A stretch of 60,163 bases of DNA, from contig NZ_JROG01000011.1 of assembly GCF_000786215.1 (NCBI RefSeq), positions 1 to 60,163 of the forward strand, in the 5' to 3' direction. The notes beneath the pieces are model-generated. The model saw only the letters and a list, made by a program, of their open reading frames with translations. It did not search any database and was not told the origin of the DNA. The translations under genes and the position numbers were made by a program. Shown here piece after piece: positions 9,022 to 17,885 of this stretch. The DNA comes from Sphingomonas sp. 35-24ZXX (GTDB lineage: Bacteria > Pseudomonadota > Alphaproteobacteria > Sphingomonadales > Sphingomonadaceae). Numbering within the stretch: the stretch's first letter is position 1; each line of letters starts with the position of its first letter.

Positions 9022-9378
9022 ATGCGCTCATTTTCACTGGCGATTTGCACCACCGTTCTGGCGATCAGCATGCCAGCCGTCCCATTGCATGCCAAGGATC
9101 CCAGCCCCCAGCAGCTGATGGATATGGCCGCCGGCTGCGCCTACATCGTTGGCATCGCCGAGGGCAACAACGTCAAGCTGAACTATGGTTCTGCCGACTG
9201 GATGAACGTGGTGCGCCAGCTGGAACGTGTCACCGGGCTGGATGGCGAGCAATCGCTGAAGCTGGCCAAGGCGAAATACAACAAGCGTGCCCGTGTGATG
9301 GGCGCTGATGAAGCCCTGTCGCATATGAAATCGCGCTCGAAGGAATGCGACCGCGAAATGGCGGTGATCCAGTCCTGA
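9022..9378 (+). CDS. Small exported two-cysteine protein
   Basis: The product is 118 aa. The start at ATG 9022 follows AAGGAG; a longer open frame upstream lacks a ribosome site and would bury the signal peptide. Cleavage is likely after VPLHA. The mature protein is predicted helical and has just two cysteines, Cys39 (MAAGCAYIVG) and Cys109 (SKECDRE), 70 residues apart. The same layout recurs in three neighbouring exported proteins (9405, 12543, 15069). It is the first gene of a plus-strand run and is divergent from the two-component operon. No family is recognised. Confidence 0.72.
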   Translation: MRSFSLAICTTVLAISMPAVPLHAKDPSPQQLMDMAAGCAYIVGIAEGNNVKLNYGSADWMNVVRQLERVTGLDGEQSLKLAKAKYNKRARVMGADEALSHMKSRSKECDREMAVIQS

Positions 9379-9404
9379 ACCGCGCTGCATCGGGAGGCCC
9401 TGCC

Positions 9405-10247
9405 ATGACTTCGTTTCGTCTGACGGCGATCCTCATAGCGCCATTGTGCATGGCCATCGCCTCGCCCGCTGCTAACGCCAGCACTGACGATTCCGAGCTG
9501 ATCTACGAGTGCGCTCTCGCGCTGGATTTCGCAGCCAGGAAGGGCGTGCAGCTGCCCGGCACCAGTGCCCGCGCGATGACCCACTTTTCCGAAGTGACGC
9601 GCAATGATGCCGCGCTACTTCGCCAGGCGAAGCAGATGATCGATGCTTCCTGGAAGAATTACAAAAAGCAAAACGGCAGCGAGGAGCTGGACAAATATGT
9701 CCTGCTGGTAGCGCAGGATTGCGCCGATCTGTATGTCGAGCGCGCCGCGCAACCGGCGCAGCAGCAAGCTGAGATGAACGGATTGGGCACCCTTTCTGCA
9801 GCATCGCTGCGCACCCATGCCGACCGCACCGGCGATTATGGCGCGGTCGCCGACTATCTTGTCTACCATTATCCCTATGGCAAGGACCTGTTCAAGGACA
9901 ATGCTGACGGCGACCTGTTGGGCAAGATGATTGTCGAAGTGGGCGCCAGCGGTCTGCGCAGGTGGAGCGATGAAGCCGTCTATGCGATCGCGAACAAGTT
10001 CTACTGGCAATACAATCCGCCCGCCACGCGGCTGATTTTTGCAGAGTATCAGCGCCGGATGCGGATGCAGCGGCACACCGAGGCCGAAGCCCAGCGCTGG
10101 GCCCAGCGCGCTGCCGATGATCGCGCAGCACAGGCACGTCAGGCAAACGCGAAAGCGGTCGGGTCGCTGGGGAACGGGTGCGAAAACCGAAAGCTAATCG
10201 ACCAGCGCGGCGTGGTGACAGCAACCTATTCGGTTTGCCGCAGATGA
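9405..10247 (+). CDS. Exported helical protein of unknown function
   Basis: The product is 280 aa from ATG 9405, preceded by GGGAGG. The signal peptide probably ends after PAANA. The N-terminal domain (about 28-115) is helical with Cys36 (IYECALAL) and Cys106 (AQDCADL), the same 70-residue spacing as the preceding small protein. The C-terminal half has aromatic-rich helices (VYAIANKFYWQYNPPATRLIF) and a charged Gln/Arg stretch, then a Cys-containing tail (GNGCENRKL and VCRR). It lies 26 bp after the previous gene and overlaps the next by ATGA. Function unknown. Confidence 0.72.
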   Translation: MTSFRLTAILIAPLCMAIASPAANASTDDSELIYECALALDFAARKGVQLPGTSARAMTHFSEVTRNDAALLRQAKQMIDASWKNYKKQNGSEELDKYVLLVAQDCADLYVERAAQPAQQQAEMNGLGTLSAASLRTHADRTGDYGAVADYLVYHYPYGKDLFKDNADGDLLGKMIVEVGASGLRRWSDEAVYAIANKFYWQYNPPATRLIFAEYQRRMRMQRHTEAEAQRWAQRAADDRAAQARQANAKAVGSLGNGCENRKLIDQRGVVTATYSVCRR

Positions 10248-11401
10248 TTGGCGCGCTCATGAACCTGCCTTCTGCTGGAACAAGCCGGTCGGCGCTCCGC
10301 CTGATTGTGGCCCTGGTGGTTGTTTTTTGGTCTCTTTCCTGGGGCCTTGAACCGGCAACGGCTGCAGCCGGAAACGCGCTGCAAAGCCGGATCGCTGCCT
10401 GTGATGCCGGTGACCGGACTGCCTGCCGCGATGCGGGCATGATCCTGTCCGATGCCGAGAGCACGTCTTATGATGCGTTTTTGAGCCTGCGTTTCCTGCA
10501 ACTTGCCTGTACGGCAAATGAGATCGCAGCCTGTGGTCGCCTGGCACTCATATTCTACGCTGGCGAAGGCGATGTAGAACGCGATCTTGCCAGCGCTGCA
10601 AATTTTGGGGCGCGCGCTTGTACCGGCCAGGACCGAGATGGGTGCGAAGTGGCCGAAGCGGTGTTTTCAGATGGGGCTTCTCCGCAGTTTGACGCCACGA
10701 AGGCGCTTCGCTACCGCCGGATCAATTGCGATTTCGGCAACCGGCTATCGTGCATCGCACTTGCACGCATCTACTACGCACTCAATGAGCACCTCCAGGC
10801 CGAGCAGATCGCGCTGACGGCGTGCAAGCCCGGAGACCCGGACTGCCGCGAAGTCTGCGCCTTTGGCAAGCAGTTGCAGGACCGCCGCCGTGACATCGAG
10901 GCGCAACAGCAGGCTCAGCGACAGGCAGCGCTGGATGCTCGTGCCCAGAAAGAGGCGCTGTTCAAAAGCCTGCTTGCACAGCGCGACTATGGCAAGGCGC
11001 TGTATTACGCGCTCTATTACAGCCGTTCTGTCTCGCAGGCCGAAGCTGCCACCCTGGCCGCTTCACGTGCCGGTGCGTTGCAGAGCATCCCGGACGATCT
11101 CTTTTACGTGCTGCAATTCTGGTTCCGGTCCGGCCCTGTCGCTGGCATCGCTGCGTCGGAGATCGCCAAGCGAGAGCGGCCGAACGATTGCGGCATATTC
11201 AATTGCACCAACACGCCCGGTGCCAGTTCACGCCGCTGGGAGGCGCAGAACGGCAGATCGGGCAGCAGCAGGAGTTCAGCGCCGTACAGGCCAGACTATG
11301 CACCCGCAGGCCCAGACGTTCGCCAGCAGGTGCGAGACCAATACCGCCAAAGCCATTGTGGCGGCGCGGTCAATGCCAACAGCCCGACGTGTCGGCGCTG
11401 A
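10244..11401 (+). CDS. Exported Sel1-like protein with a distinct C-terminal domain
   Basis: The product is about 385 aa from ATG 10244, which overlaps the previous stop (ATGATT). ATG 10259 is an alternative. A hydrophobic signal segment ends near EPATAAAG. Residues about 45-215 hold Cys-paired Sel1-type repeats (ACDAGDRTAC, ACTANEIAAC, ACTGQDRDGC). A Gln/Arg/Ala-rich helical stretch follows, then a domain (KSLLAQRDYGKALYYAL onward) that resembles the C-terminal domain of the PAN-Sel1 protein at 22772. The tail carries several cysteines (CGIFNC, SHCGG, TCRR). Function unknown; export and disulfides are inferred. Confidence 0.78.
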   Translation: MIGALMNLPSAGTSRSALRLIVALVVVFWSLSWGLEPATAAAGNALQSRIAACDAGDRTACRDAGMILSDAESTSYDAFLSLRFLQLACTANEIAACGRLALIFYAGEGDVERDLASAANFGARACTGQDRDGCEVAEAVFSDGASPQFDATKALRYRRINCDFGNRLSCIALARIYYALNEHLQAEQIALTACKPGDPDCREVCAFGKQLQDRRRDIEAQQQAQRQAALDARAQKEALFKSLLAQRDYGKALYYALYYSRSVSQAEAATLAASRAGALQSIPDDLFYVLQFWFRSGPVAGIAASEIAKRERPNDCGIFNCTNTPGASSRRWEAQNGRSGSSRSSAPYRPDYAPAGPDVRQQVRDQYRQSHCGGAVNANSPTCRR

Positions 11402-11427
11402 TCCATCAATCAACCAGGATCAAATCG

Positions 11428-12546
11428 ATGAAGAAATTGATTGCTGCCTTTTTCGGCTTTGGAATGATGCTGGGGCCGGTTGCATCCGACGCTTCGGCGC
11501 AAGTGGACCGTTCATCCGCGCAGGAACGCGCCTGCAAGGCGAAATATGATGGCATTTTTGCCAATATCAACAGCACAGCCCCCAATGCGCGCAAGGTGAC
11601 TGATGATGAAATCAGCTGGGCTCTGGATCACGAGAAAACCTTGCGCGAAGGTTTGCCGTGTTCCTTGACCACCGGGCCCAAACCGGCAAGAGCGTCGACA
11701 GTCGCGAGCCCTCCAGCTGCAAAGGAGCAACAGGCCACGGTTGTTGTCGAGCCGGGCGGCAGCAGCAGTGCGCTGGCAGGCCAGGCTGCGTTCAACTCTG
11801 GTGACTTCAATACGGCCCGCGGCAAATACCAGCTGGGCTGTTTTACGGACGGCAACAGCGCAGCCTGCAACAATCTGGGATCCATGGCGACCAAAGGTCA
11901 AGGCGGCGCGATAGATTTGCCGCTGGCTCGAAAGGCGTATCAGCAAGGCTGCGCGAAGGGTGTCGCGAAATCCTGCGAAGTCTTTGGTTCGATGCTGAAG
12001 AACGGGAGCGGCGGACCGCAGGATTTCGCAGGGTCGATCGCGCCACTGGCCACAGCCTGCAAGGCCAGCTTTGCCACCTCCTGCTATGATCTAGGCACAA
12101 ATTACTATTTCGGCAGGGTCGGCAAAGCCCCGGATTTTGCTCTTGCCCGGCAGTATCTGGCCAAGGCCTGCCCCGGCTATGCAGCCGACGGCTGCTACGC
12201 GCTGGCGCTGATGCAGCGCGATGGCCAGGGCGGGCCAGCAGATGCGGGCGGTGCGGCAAAGTCGTTCGGCCTGTCGTGTGGTGCCGGCAAGTCAGACGGC
12301 TGCCTGGAATTCGGCGTGGCGCAATACACCGGCGCTGGCATTGCTCAGGATCCGGCCGGGGCCCGCGCAAGCTTCAGCAAGGCCTGCAACACCGGAAATG
12401 GCGGCGCGTGCATGAATGCCGGAATGATGGCGCGTGACGGCCAGGGCGGGCAAATTGACCGGCCCGCAGCCAAGAGGTTCTTCGGGCTGGGATGCAAGCT
12501 CGGCATACAGGACGGCTGCGCAGAGTCGTCGAGGCTGGGCGCATGA
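11428..12546 (+). CDS. Exported Cys-paired Sel1-like repeat protein
   Basis: The product is 372 aa. ATG 11428 gives a textbook signal peptide (MKKLIAAFFGFGMMLGPVAS...ASA); the frame upstream to 11188 overlaps the previous gene and is spurious. After an N-terminal domain with two cysteines and a linker, about seven regular repeats follow. Their Cys pairs include GCFTDGNSAAC, GCAKGVAKSC, ACKASFATSC, SCGAGKSDGC and ACNTGNGGAC, with GQGGxxD turns. This is the most regular Hcp-like array in the window. It overlaps the next gene by ATGA, so the two are probably translated together. It probably acts as a periplasmic scaffold. Confidence 0.85.
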   Translation: MKKLIAAFFGFGMMLGPVASDASAQVDRSSAQERACKAKYDGIFANINSTAPNARKVTDDEISWALDHEKTLREGLPCSLTTGPKPARASTVASPPAAKEQQATVVVEPGGSSSALAGQAAFNSGDFNTARGKYQLGCFTDGNSAACNNLGSMATKGQGGAIDLPLARKAYQQGCAKGVAKSCEVFGSMLKNGSGGPQDFAGSIAPLATACKASFATSCYDLGTNYYFGRVGKAPDFALARQYLAKACPGYAADGCYALALMQRDGQGGPADAGGAAKSFGLSCGAGKSDGCLEFGVAQYTGAGIAQDPAGARASFSKACNTGNGGACMNAGMMARDGQGGQIDRPAAKRFFGLGCKLGIQDGCAESSRLGA

Positions 12547-12992
12547 CGCGGCCTGGCCTGATCATCACGGCTGGCGTGCTGGCCCTGCTGGCTCCAAGCG
12601 TTGCCGTTGCCGAAACACCCGAGGCGTCGGCGCTGGCGCACAATGCGGCATACGAGGCTGCCACGAAAAGCGGCCTATCACCGCAGACGCTGTCAGAAAT
12701 GCTGACCTGCGCTGCGATGTGGGAGAGGTGGGATTATGCGGTCATCAGTGCTGCCGACCCCAAGTTCGCAGGAACCTTGCGCCGCGAGCTGTCATCCGCC
12801 AATGCCAAAAAACGAAAAATCTACTGGCAGCGGCTGGCACGGCGCGAAATGAACGAAGACGACGACGCGGCCTATTTCGAGAAGACTCGCAGCCGAACGG
12901 AAGAGTCGGCTGACAAGCTGTACGCCGCTTACGCCACAAATGACGCGGCCGGCACCAGTCGTCTCATCGAATGGCTGGGCATCTGCAAATGA
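12543..12992 (+). CDS. Small exported two-cysteine protein
   Basis: The product is 149 aa from ATG 12543, overlapping the preceding stop (ATGA). Signal peptide cleavage is likely after SVAVA. The mature chain is helical and charged, with only Cys56 (MLTCAAMWERW) and Cys148 (LGICK). This matches the one-Cys-at-each-end plan of the products of 9022, 9405 and 15069. It overlaps the next gene by ATGA. Its place between a Sel1 protein and another exported protein suggests a shared complex or stress role, but no family is recognised. Confidence 0.72.
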   Translation: MTRPGLIITAGVLALLAPSVAVAETPEASALAHNAAYEAATKSGLSPQTLSEMLTCAAMWERWDYAVISAADPKFAGTLRRELSSANAKKRKIYWQRLARREMNEDDDAAYFEKTRSRTEESADKLYAAYATNDAAGTSRLIEWLGICK

Positions 12993-13828
12993 GGCGCTTC
13001 GGTTATGGCTACATGGCCGTTGCCAGCGGCTTGGTGGCGGCTATCGGTGCCGCCGGATGCCTTGCCGGGCCTGCCAGCGCCCAACGCGCAGACCAGGCAT
13101 TCGATAGTCAGGTGCGCGTCTGCCCCGATGGCGGCTATGAAAGCGGCTGCGATCGCGAGGCCATCACCGACGCCGTGTTGGCGACTGAAGGGTTTGCCGC
13201 CAATCTTGCTGGGCAATGTCTGTTCCAGACTAAGGCGCGGTGCTTGCCAACCGCCTTCGGCTCTATCCCTAAGCTACAGCAGGGCGGGGCCATCGTATGG
13301 CAGCATATGAGCATTCAACCGAAGCATGGCCCACACGTCGAGATGCTGGTGATCATCGAAACACCGGCTGACGGACCGCGCAATGTGCTCGCCGCCCGGC
13401 AGACCGAAGGCTGGTACGGGCCTCCTGAAGTCATCGAAGACAGCGCCGAACGCCTGTTGCTTCATGCGCCCGGGCGCACCGGTGGCACAGGGGCGGGCAA
13501 TGCGGACATAGTTCTTACCCGTCATAAGCAAGGGTGGACGACGTTCGATGTGGATGATCTGCTTGAGGAGGCGACGGCCATGCTTCCGGAAGGATTCTCG
13601 CTGGCCGGAGGGGTGAATTTCAATTTTCGCGAGATGCACGCTTACGTTCCCGTAAAGCGGGCAGGCGATGGCGGTTGCTGCGCTACCGGAGGCATGGCTC
13701 ACGTCAATTTCGCCCTGCCAGAGCCGCACTTGATGGTGGTTGAGTCGGTAACGTTCGAGGAAACGGTACCGGTTCGAACACACCAATTGGCAGCGCCTGG
13801 TCCAAAAGCCGAACCGATGCCCGACTGA
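12989..13828 (+). CDS. Exported protein of unknown function
   Basis: The product is 279 aa from ATG 12989 (ATGA overlap with the preceding gene). The N-terminal hydrophobic stretch contains IGAAGCLAG, which could be a lipobox, but GPASAQRA further on reads equally well as a signal peptidase I site. The mature part appears mostly beta, with a short CCATGG motif near residue 230 and five or six other cysteines. It is the last gene of the plus-strand run beginning at 9022. Function unknown. Confidence 0.7.
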   Translation: MRRFGYGYMAVASGLVAAIGAAGCLAGPASAQRADQAFDSQVRVCPDGGYESGCDREAITDAVLATEGFAANLAGQCLFQTKARCLPTAFGSIPKLQQGGAIVWQHMSIQPKHGPHVEMLVIIETPADGPRNVLAARQTEGWYGPPEVIEDSAERLLLHAPGRTGGTGAGNADIVLTRHKQGWTTFDVDDLLEEATAMLPEGFSLAGGVNFNFREMHAYVPVKRAGDGGCCATGGMAHVNFALPEPHLMVVESVTFEETVPVRTHQLAAPGPKAEPMPD

Positions 13829-13980
13829 TTTGACCGCCTGTTGCGGTTGGTTCTTTGCGCCTACCGTGCTAGGCCTGAAGCCGGGCAGTGTTCTTGAGCA
13901 ACCTACCGCCACGCTAACCCGGCGCAAGCCCGTCAAGATCAATTGGCTGTCGTGCTAGCCCCAATCTTAAGGCCGGCAGT

Positions 13981-15000
13981 TCAGCGCGGCCCGGTGAGCT
14001 GGGCTACCAGCAGATCGTTGGCAAGGCTGGCAACTTTGGTCGCGCCCTCCTCGTAGTTGCCCGGTTTGGCGTTGAAGGCGTATTTACGAGTTTTGCCAAA
14101 GCCGAGGCCACCGAGGCCAACCGCAGCGGCGATGCCGCCTGCGACATTCGCAGCCGCCTGAACGCCCTTTTCGCTGCCGCTGCTGGCATCGGACATCTCA
14201 ATGAACTCGCCATCGACCGAAACCGATTGACCCAGCGTCAGCACCGTCTGCTTTCCATTGGCGCCGATCACCGTCATCTTGGAATAGCCGGGCGTGACCG
14301 ACAGGTTGGCGTTGACTTTCAGGCCACCGAAATTGAACGCGCCGGGGCGCTTCTGGTCAGAAAAGTCTATCAGGTAGGTTGCGGTGATCACCGGCGTGCC
14401 TGAAGATCGGGCATAATTGCCCAGGGCAACGCCGTTTTGCGCATAGGCCATGGTGTTGCCCATTTGGCCGAACCCGCCCGATGTCGGGATGTCACCCATG
14501 ATCATGATCTGGCGGGGGATGGCGGCGGGAAACATGTAGGTAGCCTTGCCCTTGCTTTTCTTTTCGAGCAGCAACGTCGCTTCTGCTGGTTCCGCCTTGC
14601 CCTTGCTGGCCAGTTCCTTGCTGGCGAACACGGCAGTAGGCTCGGCCACAGTGAAGCCACTGGCGACCAGGCGCTGGACGAGATCTGCATAGGCAGCATC
14701 GGTAATCTGCTGCATCATTTCTGGTGTTACACCGACCAGGCTGCTTTTCGCCTTGGTGACGCCGCCAACCGCCGCGAGCGCGCCGCCTGTCTTCTGGATC
14801 TGGTCGGTCGATTCAAAAATGAAGCCCACGTTGAAGGCGCCAATCGTCACCGTGGTGGCACCTGCAATCGCGTCCTTGCCGGACACCTTGACCGCAGCGG
14901 CCTCCTTGGCATGAGCAACACCTGGAACGAAGGTCGGCGCCAGCACCAGAGACATGCCAAGAGCGGCTGAAAGAAGGCCGCGAGTATTAAATTCCTGCAT
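13981..15000 (-). CDS. Exported protein of unknown function
   Basis: The product is 339 aa with a signal peptide ending near PGVAHAKEA. The mature part alternates beta strands and Gly/Ala-rich segments. It includes a helical EMMQQITDAAYADLVQRL region, a strand-rich middle (ITATYLIDFSD), and a hydrophobic Gly-rich patch (GGIAAAVGLGGLGFG) that might touch a membrane. It has no cysteine in the mature part, unlike most neighbours. It is convergent with the preceding run and lies about 70 bp upstream of nothing else on its strand except the small gene at 15069. Function unknown. Confidence 0.7.
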   Translation of the reverse strand: MQEFNTRGLLSAALGMSLVLAPTFVPGVAHAKEAAAVKVSGKDAIAGATTVTIGAFNVGFIFESTDQIQKTGGALAAVGGVTKAKSSLVGVTPEMMQQITDAAYADLVQRLVASGFTVAEPTAVFASKELASKGKAEPAEATLLLEKKSKGKATYMFPAAIPRQIMIMGDIPTSGGFGQMGNTMAYAQNGVALGNYARSSGTPVITATYLIDFSDQKRPGAFNFGGLKVNANLSVTPGYSKMTVIGANGKQTVLTLGQSVSVDGEFIEMSDASSGSEKGVQAAANVAGGIAAAVGLGGLGFGKTRKYAFNAKPGNYEEGATKVASLANDLLVAQLTGPR

Positions 15001-15068
15001 CGATTTGTCTCCGGTTTATTCTATGCGAGCCTGATGGCGTCATCCTGCGATCTGTGAGGTTTTCCAAG

Positions 15069-15473
15069 CTAGCCGACGCCAATTGCCCTGCAGGCGCCCT
15101 CGATTTGTGATTGCGTGGCGCGGTCCTGCTCAATCGCCGCTCCCAAGAACCTGTTCGCTGCCAAGGCCAACTCGGACTTCAGTTCCTTGTCGGTCTTTTC
15201 AGGTTTCAATGTTTTCGCCTCTGCCAGCAGAGTCTGCGCGGCGACCTGGCCAACCCGCTTTATTTCCAGGTCTTTCGAGGCAAGGGAAATGCCATGGACT
15301 CGGCCAGCACAGGCCATAACCTTGTCGTAACCGGCATTGCGAAAAGCCGACTGGCCCCCAGACTGCTGAGCCACCGGTGTCCAAGCTTTCGAATTCGGAG
15401 GTTTTATACCAGCGGCCAATGTGGCGGAGTTAGCTGCCAGGGCGCCAATAAAAAGTATGTGTTTGAGCATCAT
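15069..15473 (-). CDS. Small exported two-cysteine protein
   Basis: The product is about 134 aa. The double ATG at 15473/15470 precedes a signal peptide ending near ATLAAG; the frame open to 15509 is too long. The mature protein is helical with Cys55 (KVMACAGRVHG) and Cys128 (EGACRAIGVG), 73 residues apart, like the products of 9022 and 9405. The upstream region contains CATTTGTCA at 15531, also found inside the direct-repeat box at 8937, which hints at shared control. It is followed on the same strand by the gene ending at 13981. Function unknown. Confidence 0.68.
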   Translation of the reverse strand: MMLKHILFIGALAANSATLAAGIKPPNSKAWTPVAQQSGGQSAFRNAGYDKVMACAGRVHGISLASKDLEIKRVGQVAAQTLLAEAKTLKPEKTDKELKSELALAANRFLGAAIEQDRATQSQIEGACRAIGVG

Positions 15474-15786
15474 GGGCTCAAGTTGATGACACTTGCCCCG
15501 GCGAGTCAATTACCGCTGAAATCCTAACATCATTTGTCATTCTTAACAGTGGCTGCGCCTTGCCATGGGTCAAGAATGCTCGTCGACGGTGTTCTAGCGC
15601 GGCAACTTGACCGATGAATAACCGACGAGAATAGATGTTCTAAGAAACCGGTCCGCTACCTTTTCGTGAAATCCTCATACCTGTGCAATCATAGCTGCTC
15701 AGGAGATCAGCGAGCTTGCATTTCGATGGGCGTTGATGGGACGCGTTCATGACCTTGCGTCTCGAACCGCTGTATCGGCAACTTCT

Positions 15787-15845
15787 GGTGGTACCGGACA
15801 TTCACTACGGTGAGCAGGAGCGACCGGCTCTGGATCGGAAGCCGC
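15787..15845 (+). repeat. Degenerate intergenic repeat, copy 1
   Basis: This copy reads GGTGGTACCGGACATTCA and then GACCGGCTCTGGATCGG. It aligns with the copy at 16168 at the start (GG-GG-ACC-GAC-TTCA) and the end (GACCGGC-CTGG-TCGG). The spacing between these blocks is conserved. Confidence 0.4.
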
Positions 15846-15867
15846 CGCGATCCTAGTGGCGGCTTCC
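15837..15867. repeat. Perfect inverted repeat (hairpin)
   Basis: GGAAGCCGCC and GGCGGCTTCC form a 10-bp perfect stem around an 11-nt loop. The flanks have no T-run, so this is probably not an intrinsic terminator. It directly abuts one copy of the degenerate intergenic repeat. Confidence 0.5.
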
Positions 15868-16167
15868 CTCCCCGGTGGAGGTCCTTTAAGGCGTAGAGCA
15901 TTCATGGTGGCATTCTCCGTAGGTTTGCCGCTGTGAAGGCCCTGCGTGTTTCTAGTCATCTCACGCGGGGCCACATTAGCCGCCTATGCGTTCATCAATT
16001 CCCGGCGTTGCTCGGGCAAGATCCCGCGGCGATACGCTTTCTCGCCCTTGGACGCGACGGTTATGCCAGCGCCATTTCAGCAAGCTCGCCACAACAATTG
16101 TGGTTTCCGCTACCCAATCCCGGAAGCATGATCGGGGCTCAATCCTGAAAGCCGCATGGTAGCTTAT

Positions 16168-16225
16168 GGCGGGACCAGACGTTCATTCCGCTTATCGTGA
16201 ATGACCGGCCCTGGGTCGGTTGCGG
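16168..16225 (+). repeat. Degenerate intergenic repeat, copy 2
   Basis: This copy begins GGCGGGACCAGACG, identical over at least 14 bp to the copy at 24778, and ends GACCGGCCCTGGGTCGG, close to copy 1. It lies in gene-free DNA upstream of the second CHAT gene. Confidence 0.45.
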
Positions 16226-16416
16226 ACTGACACCTGCTGACGCCTCCAGCTAACGCTCAACGGCTGCTGTTAACTGGGCACGGGCCCTTCTAGTGGCACC
16301 CGGTAGTTGACAACGTTACCTTTGCCATTGCCCCCATGCTGCGCCTTCGGATCAGATTTACGCGACCCGATGGCAATGCTAGCCCAGTAAAAAAGGGCAA
16401 GGGGGAGATGCCGATC

Positions 16417-17739
16417 ATGCATTCCGTGTTCAGATGTGCTGCAATTCTCAGGTGTCTGCTACCACTGACTGCGCTGGCCATGGTAGGCGCGGGGGCACCG
16501 CTCAACGCTCGCACCGCCAATTGCGACGCGGCCGCGCAGCAGCAACAGCGCGCCAGGGCGAGAGTAGGTGCGTCGCGTGGAATGCCGGCCACCGCTAGGA
16601 ATGCGGAGCAGACGTCGACCGGACAGCTTGCAAAGCGGCTCCAACGCCAAATCGAAGCTGGAGCGTTGCCGCCGTCAACCGCACTTCTGTTCTACACCCG
16701 TGGCGCCGACGGCAGCCTCACCATGTGCCTAGTTAACCCAACTGGGCTTGTCGCATCAGCGCTATCTGCCACAGACGAAAGTTCGCTGCTCAAATCGGTC
16801 CAGGCGCTTCGCTGGGCCTATGGCGTTGAAGAACTGCAGCAGGTCCGTGCTGCGCGGCGATCGGCAGAGCCAGTACAGCCCCCTCCGGACGTCTTGCTCT
16901 CACCCGGAATGGCCGAAACCAATCTGACCGGCATGCTGCTGCCGCCAAGCATTGCTTCAAAGCTGGCAGGCATTGAACATCTCATCATTGTACCTGCAGG
17001 CTCGATCGGGACCGTACCATTCCCGGCACTGAAGCCGTTCGGCAATAACGATGCCTTGGTCGATCGCACGTCGATTACCATCGCGCCAAGTCTGGCAGAG
17101 TTTGAAAACAGCGGCAGCAAATGGGCAGCCGCTGCAGCCTTTGCTCGGCCGCTGGTGGTTGGAGACCCCAGCCTTCCAGTGAGCGACGAATGGGTGATTC
17201 CGCCGTTGCCGGGTGCTCGGGCCGAAGCAAAGGACGTGGCGAAACTCTTGAACAGCAGAGGCCTGTCGGGCGATAAAGCGTTGCGCTCGGCGGTGGTCCA
17301 GCGGGCACTGGAAGCCAGCGTGATCTACGTCGCTGCCCATGGTTCTTCCGACCCGGCACGCCCGCTGGACGGCGGCTTCCTTATGCTTTCCGGGCCGACC
17401 CTGGAGTCTGGATGGTGGACTGCGCGGGAAATTCAGACCAGCAAGCTGCCAGCCGAACTGGCGGTGTTGAGCGCGTGCCAGACGGGGCTTGGTCAGGTCC
17501 ACGATGGTGGCATGATCGGCCTGGCCCGGGCTTTCCAGCTGGCCGGAACGCAGCGAGTCATCATGAGCCTTTGGAATGTGGATGACGAGGCGACACGGTT
17601 GCTGATGACGCGGCTGATCATATACGCCGCAAAGCATCCTCCCGCAGAGGCGCTGCGCCTTGCGATGGTCGACACAAGGAAGGACTATCCGGACCCGGCT
17701 CTTTGGGCCTCTTTCCTGATGTTCGGATCGGCCCGCTAG
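16417..17739 (+). CDS. Exported CHAT-domain (caspase-like) protein
   Basis: The product is 440 aa. ATG 16417 lies about 10 bases after GGGGGAG, whereas ATG 16408 is too close; either gives a hydrophobic signal segment ending near GAPLNA. The N-terminal part is short and helical with a Gln/Arg stretch, and lacks the long TPR array of the CHAT protein at 3201. The CHAT domain occupies about residues 150-440. The catalytic pair is visible as His308 (VAAHGSS) and Cys354 (VLSACQTG), and a SLWNVDD block follows. It is a monocistronic-looking gene ahead of an aminotransferase. Substrate unknown; export is inferred from the signal sequence. Confidence 0.87.
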   Translation: MHSVFRCAAILRCLLPLTALAMVGAGAPLNARTANCDAAAQQQQRARARVGASRGMPATARNAEQTSTGQLAKRLQRQIEAGALPPSTALLFYTRGADGSLTMCLVNPTGLVASALSATDESSLLKSVQALRWAYGVEELQQVRAARRSAEPVQPPPDVLLSPGMAETNLTGMLLPPSIASKLAGIEHLIIVPAGSIGTVPFPALKPFGNNDALVDRTSITIAPSLAEFENSGSKWAAAAAFARPLVVGDPSLPVSDEWVIPPLPGARAEAKDVAKLLNSRGLSGDKALRSAVVQRALEASVIYVAAHGSSDPARPLDGGFLMLSGPTLESGWWTAREIQTSKLPAELAVLSACQTGLGQVHDGGMIGLARAFQLAGTQRVIMSLWNVDDEATRLLMTRLIIYAAKHPPAEALRLAMVDTRKDYPDPALWASFLMFGSAR

Positions 17740-17885
17740 GAACCAGCGATCGTTGGAGGCACGGCCGCTTGCCCAGAATGTGCCGACCGCGCATCGCGCC
17801 GCTGCCAGTATCGGGGCCATTGCCTGGCTAACGCGCACTGGACCGGGGCGTCGGCATCAGGCAGGCGCATTGGATCGAGAATGAC

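Larger units (their letters stand above)
15474..16416. other. Long gene-poor stretch with repeats
   Basis: Over 900 bp without a convincing gene separate the two-Cys gene from the second CHAT gene. The region holds a perfect 10-bp hairpin (15837-15867) and two copies of a degenerate intergenic repeat (15787 and 16168). Short frames such as 15946-16131 carry no recognisable motif. It looks like decayed or repeat-derived sequence. Confidence 0.45.

Noticed and set aside
15946-16131. Short frame in the gene-poor stretch
   Set aside because: No ribosome site or recognisable domain; lies between degenerate repeats.
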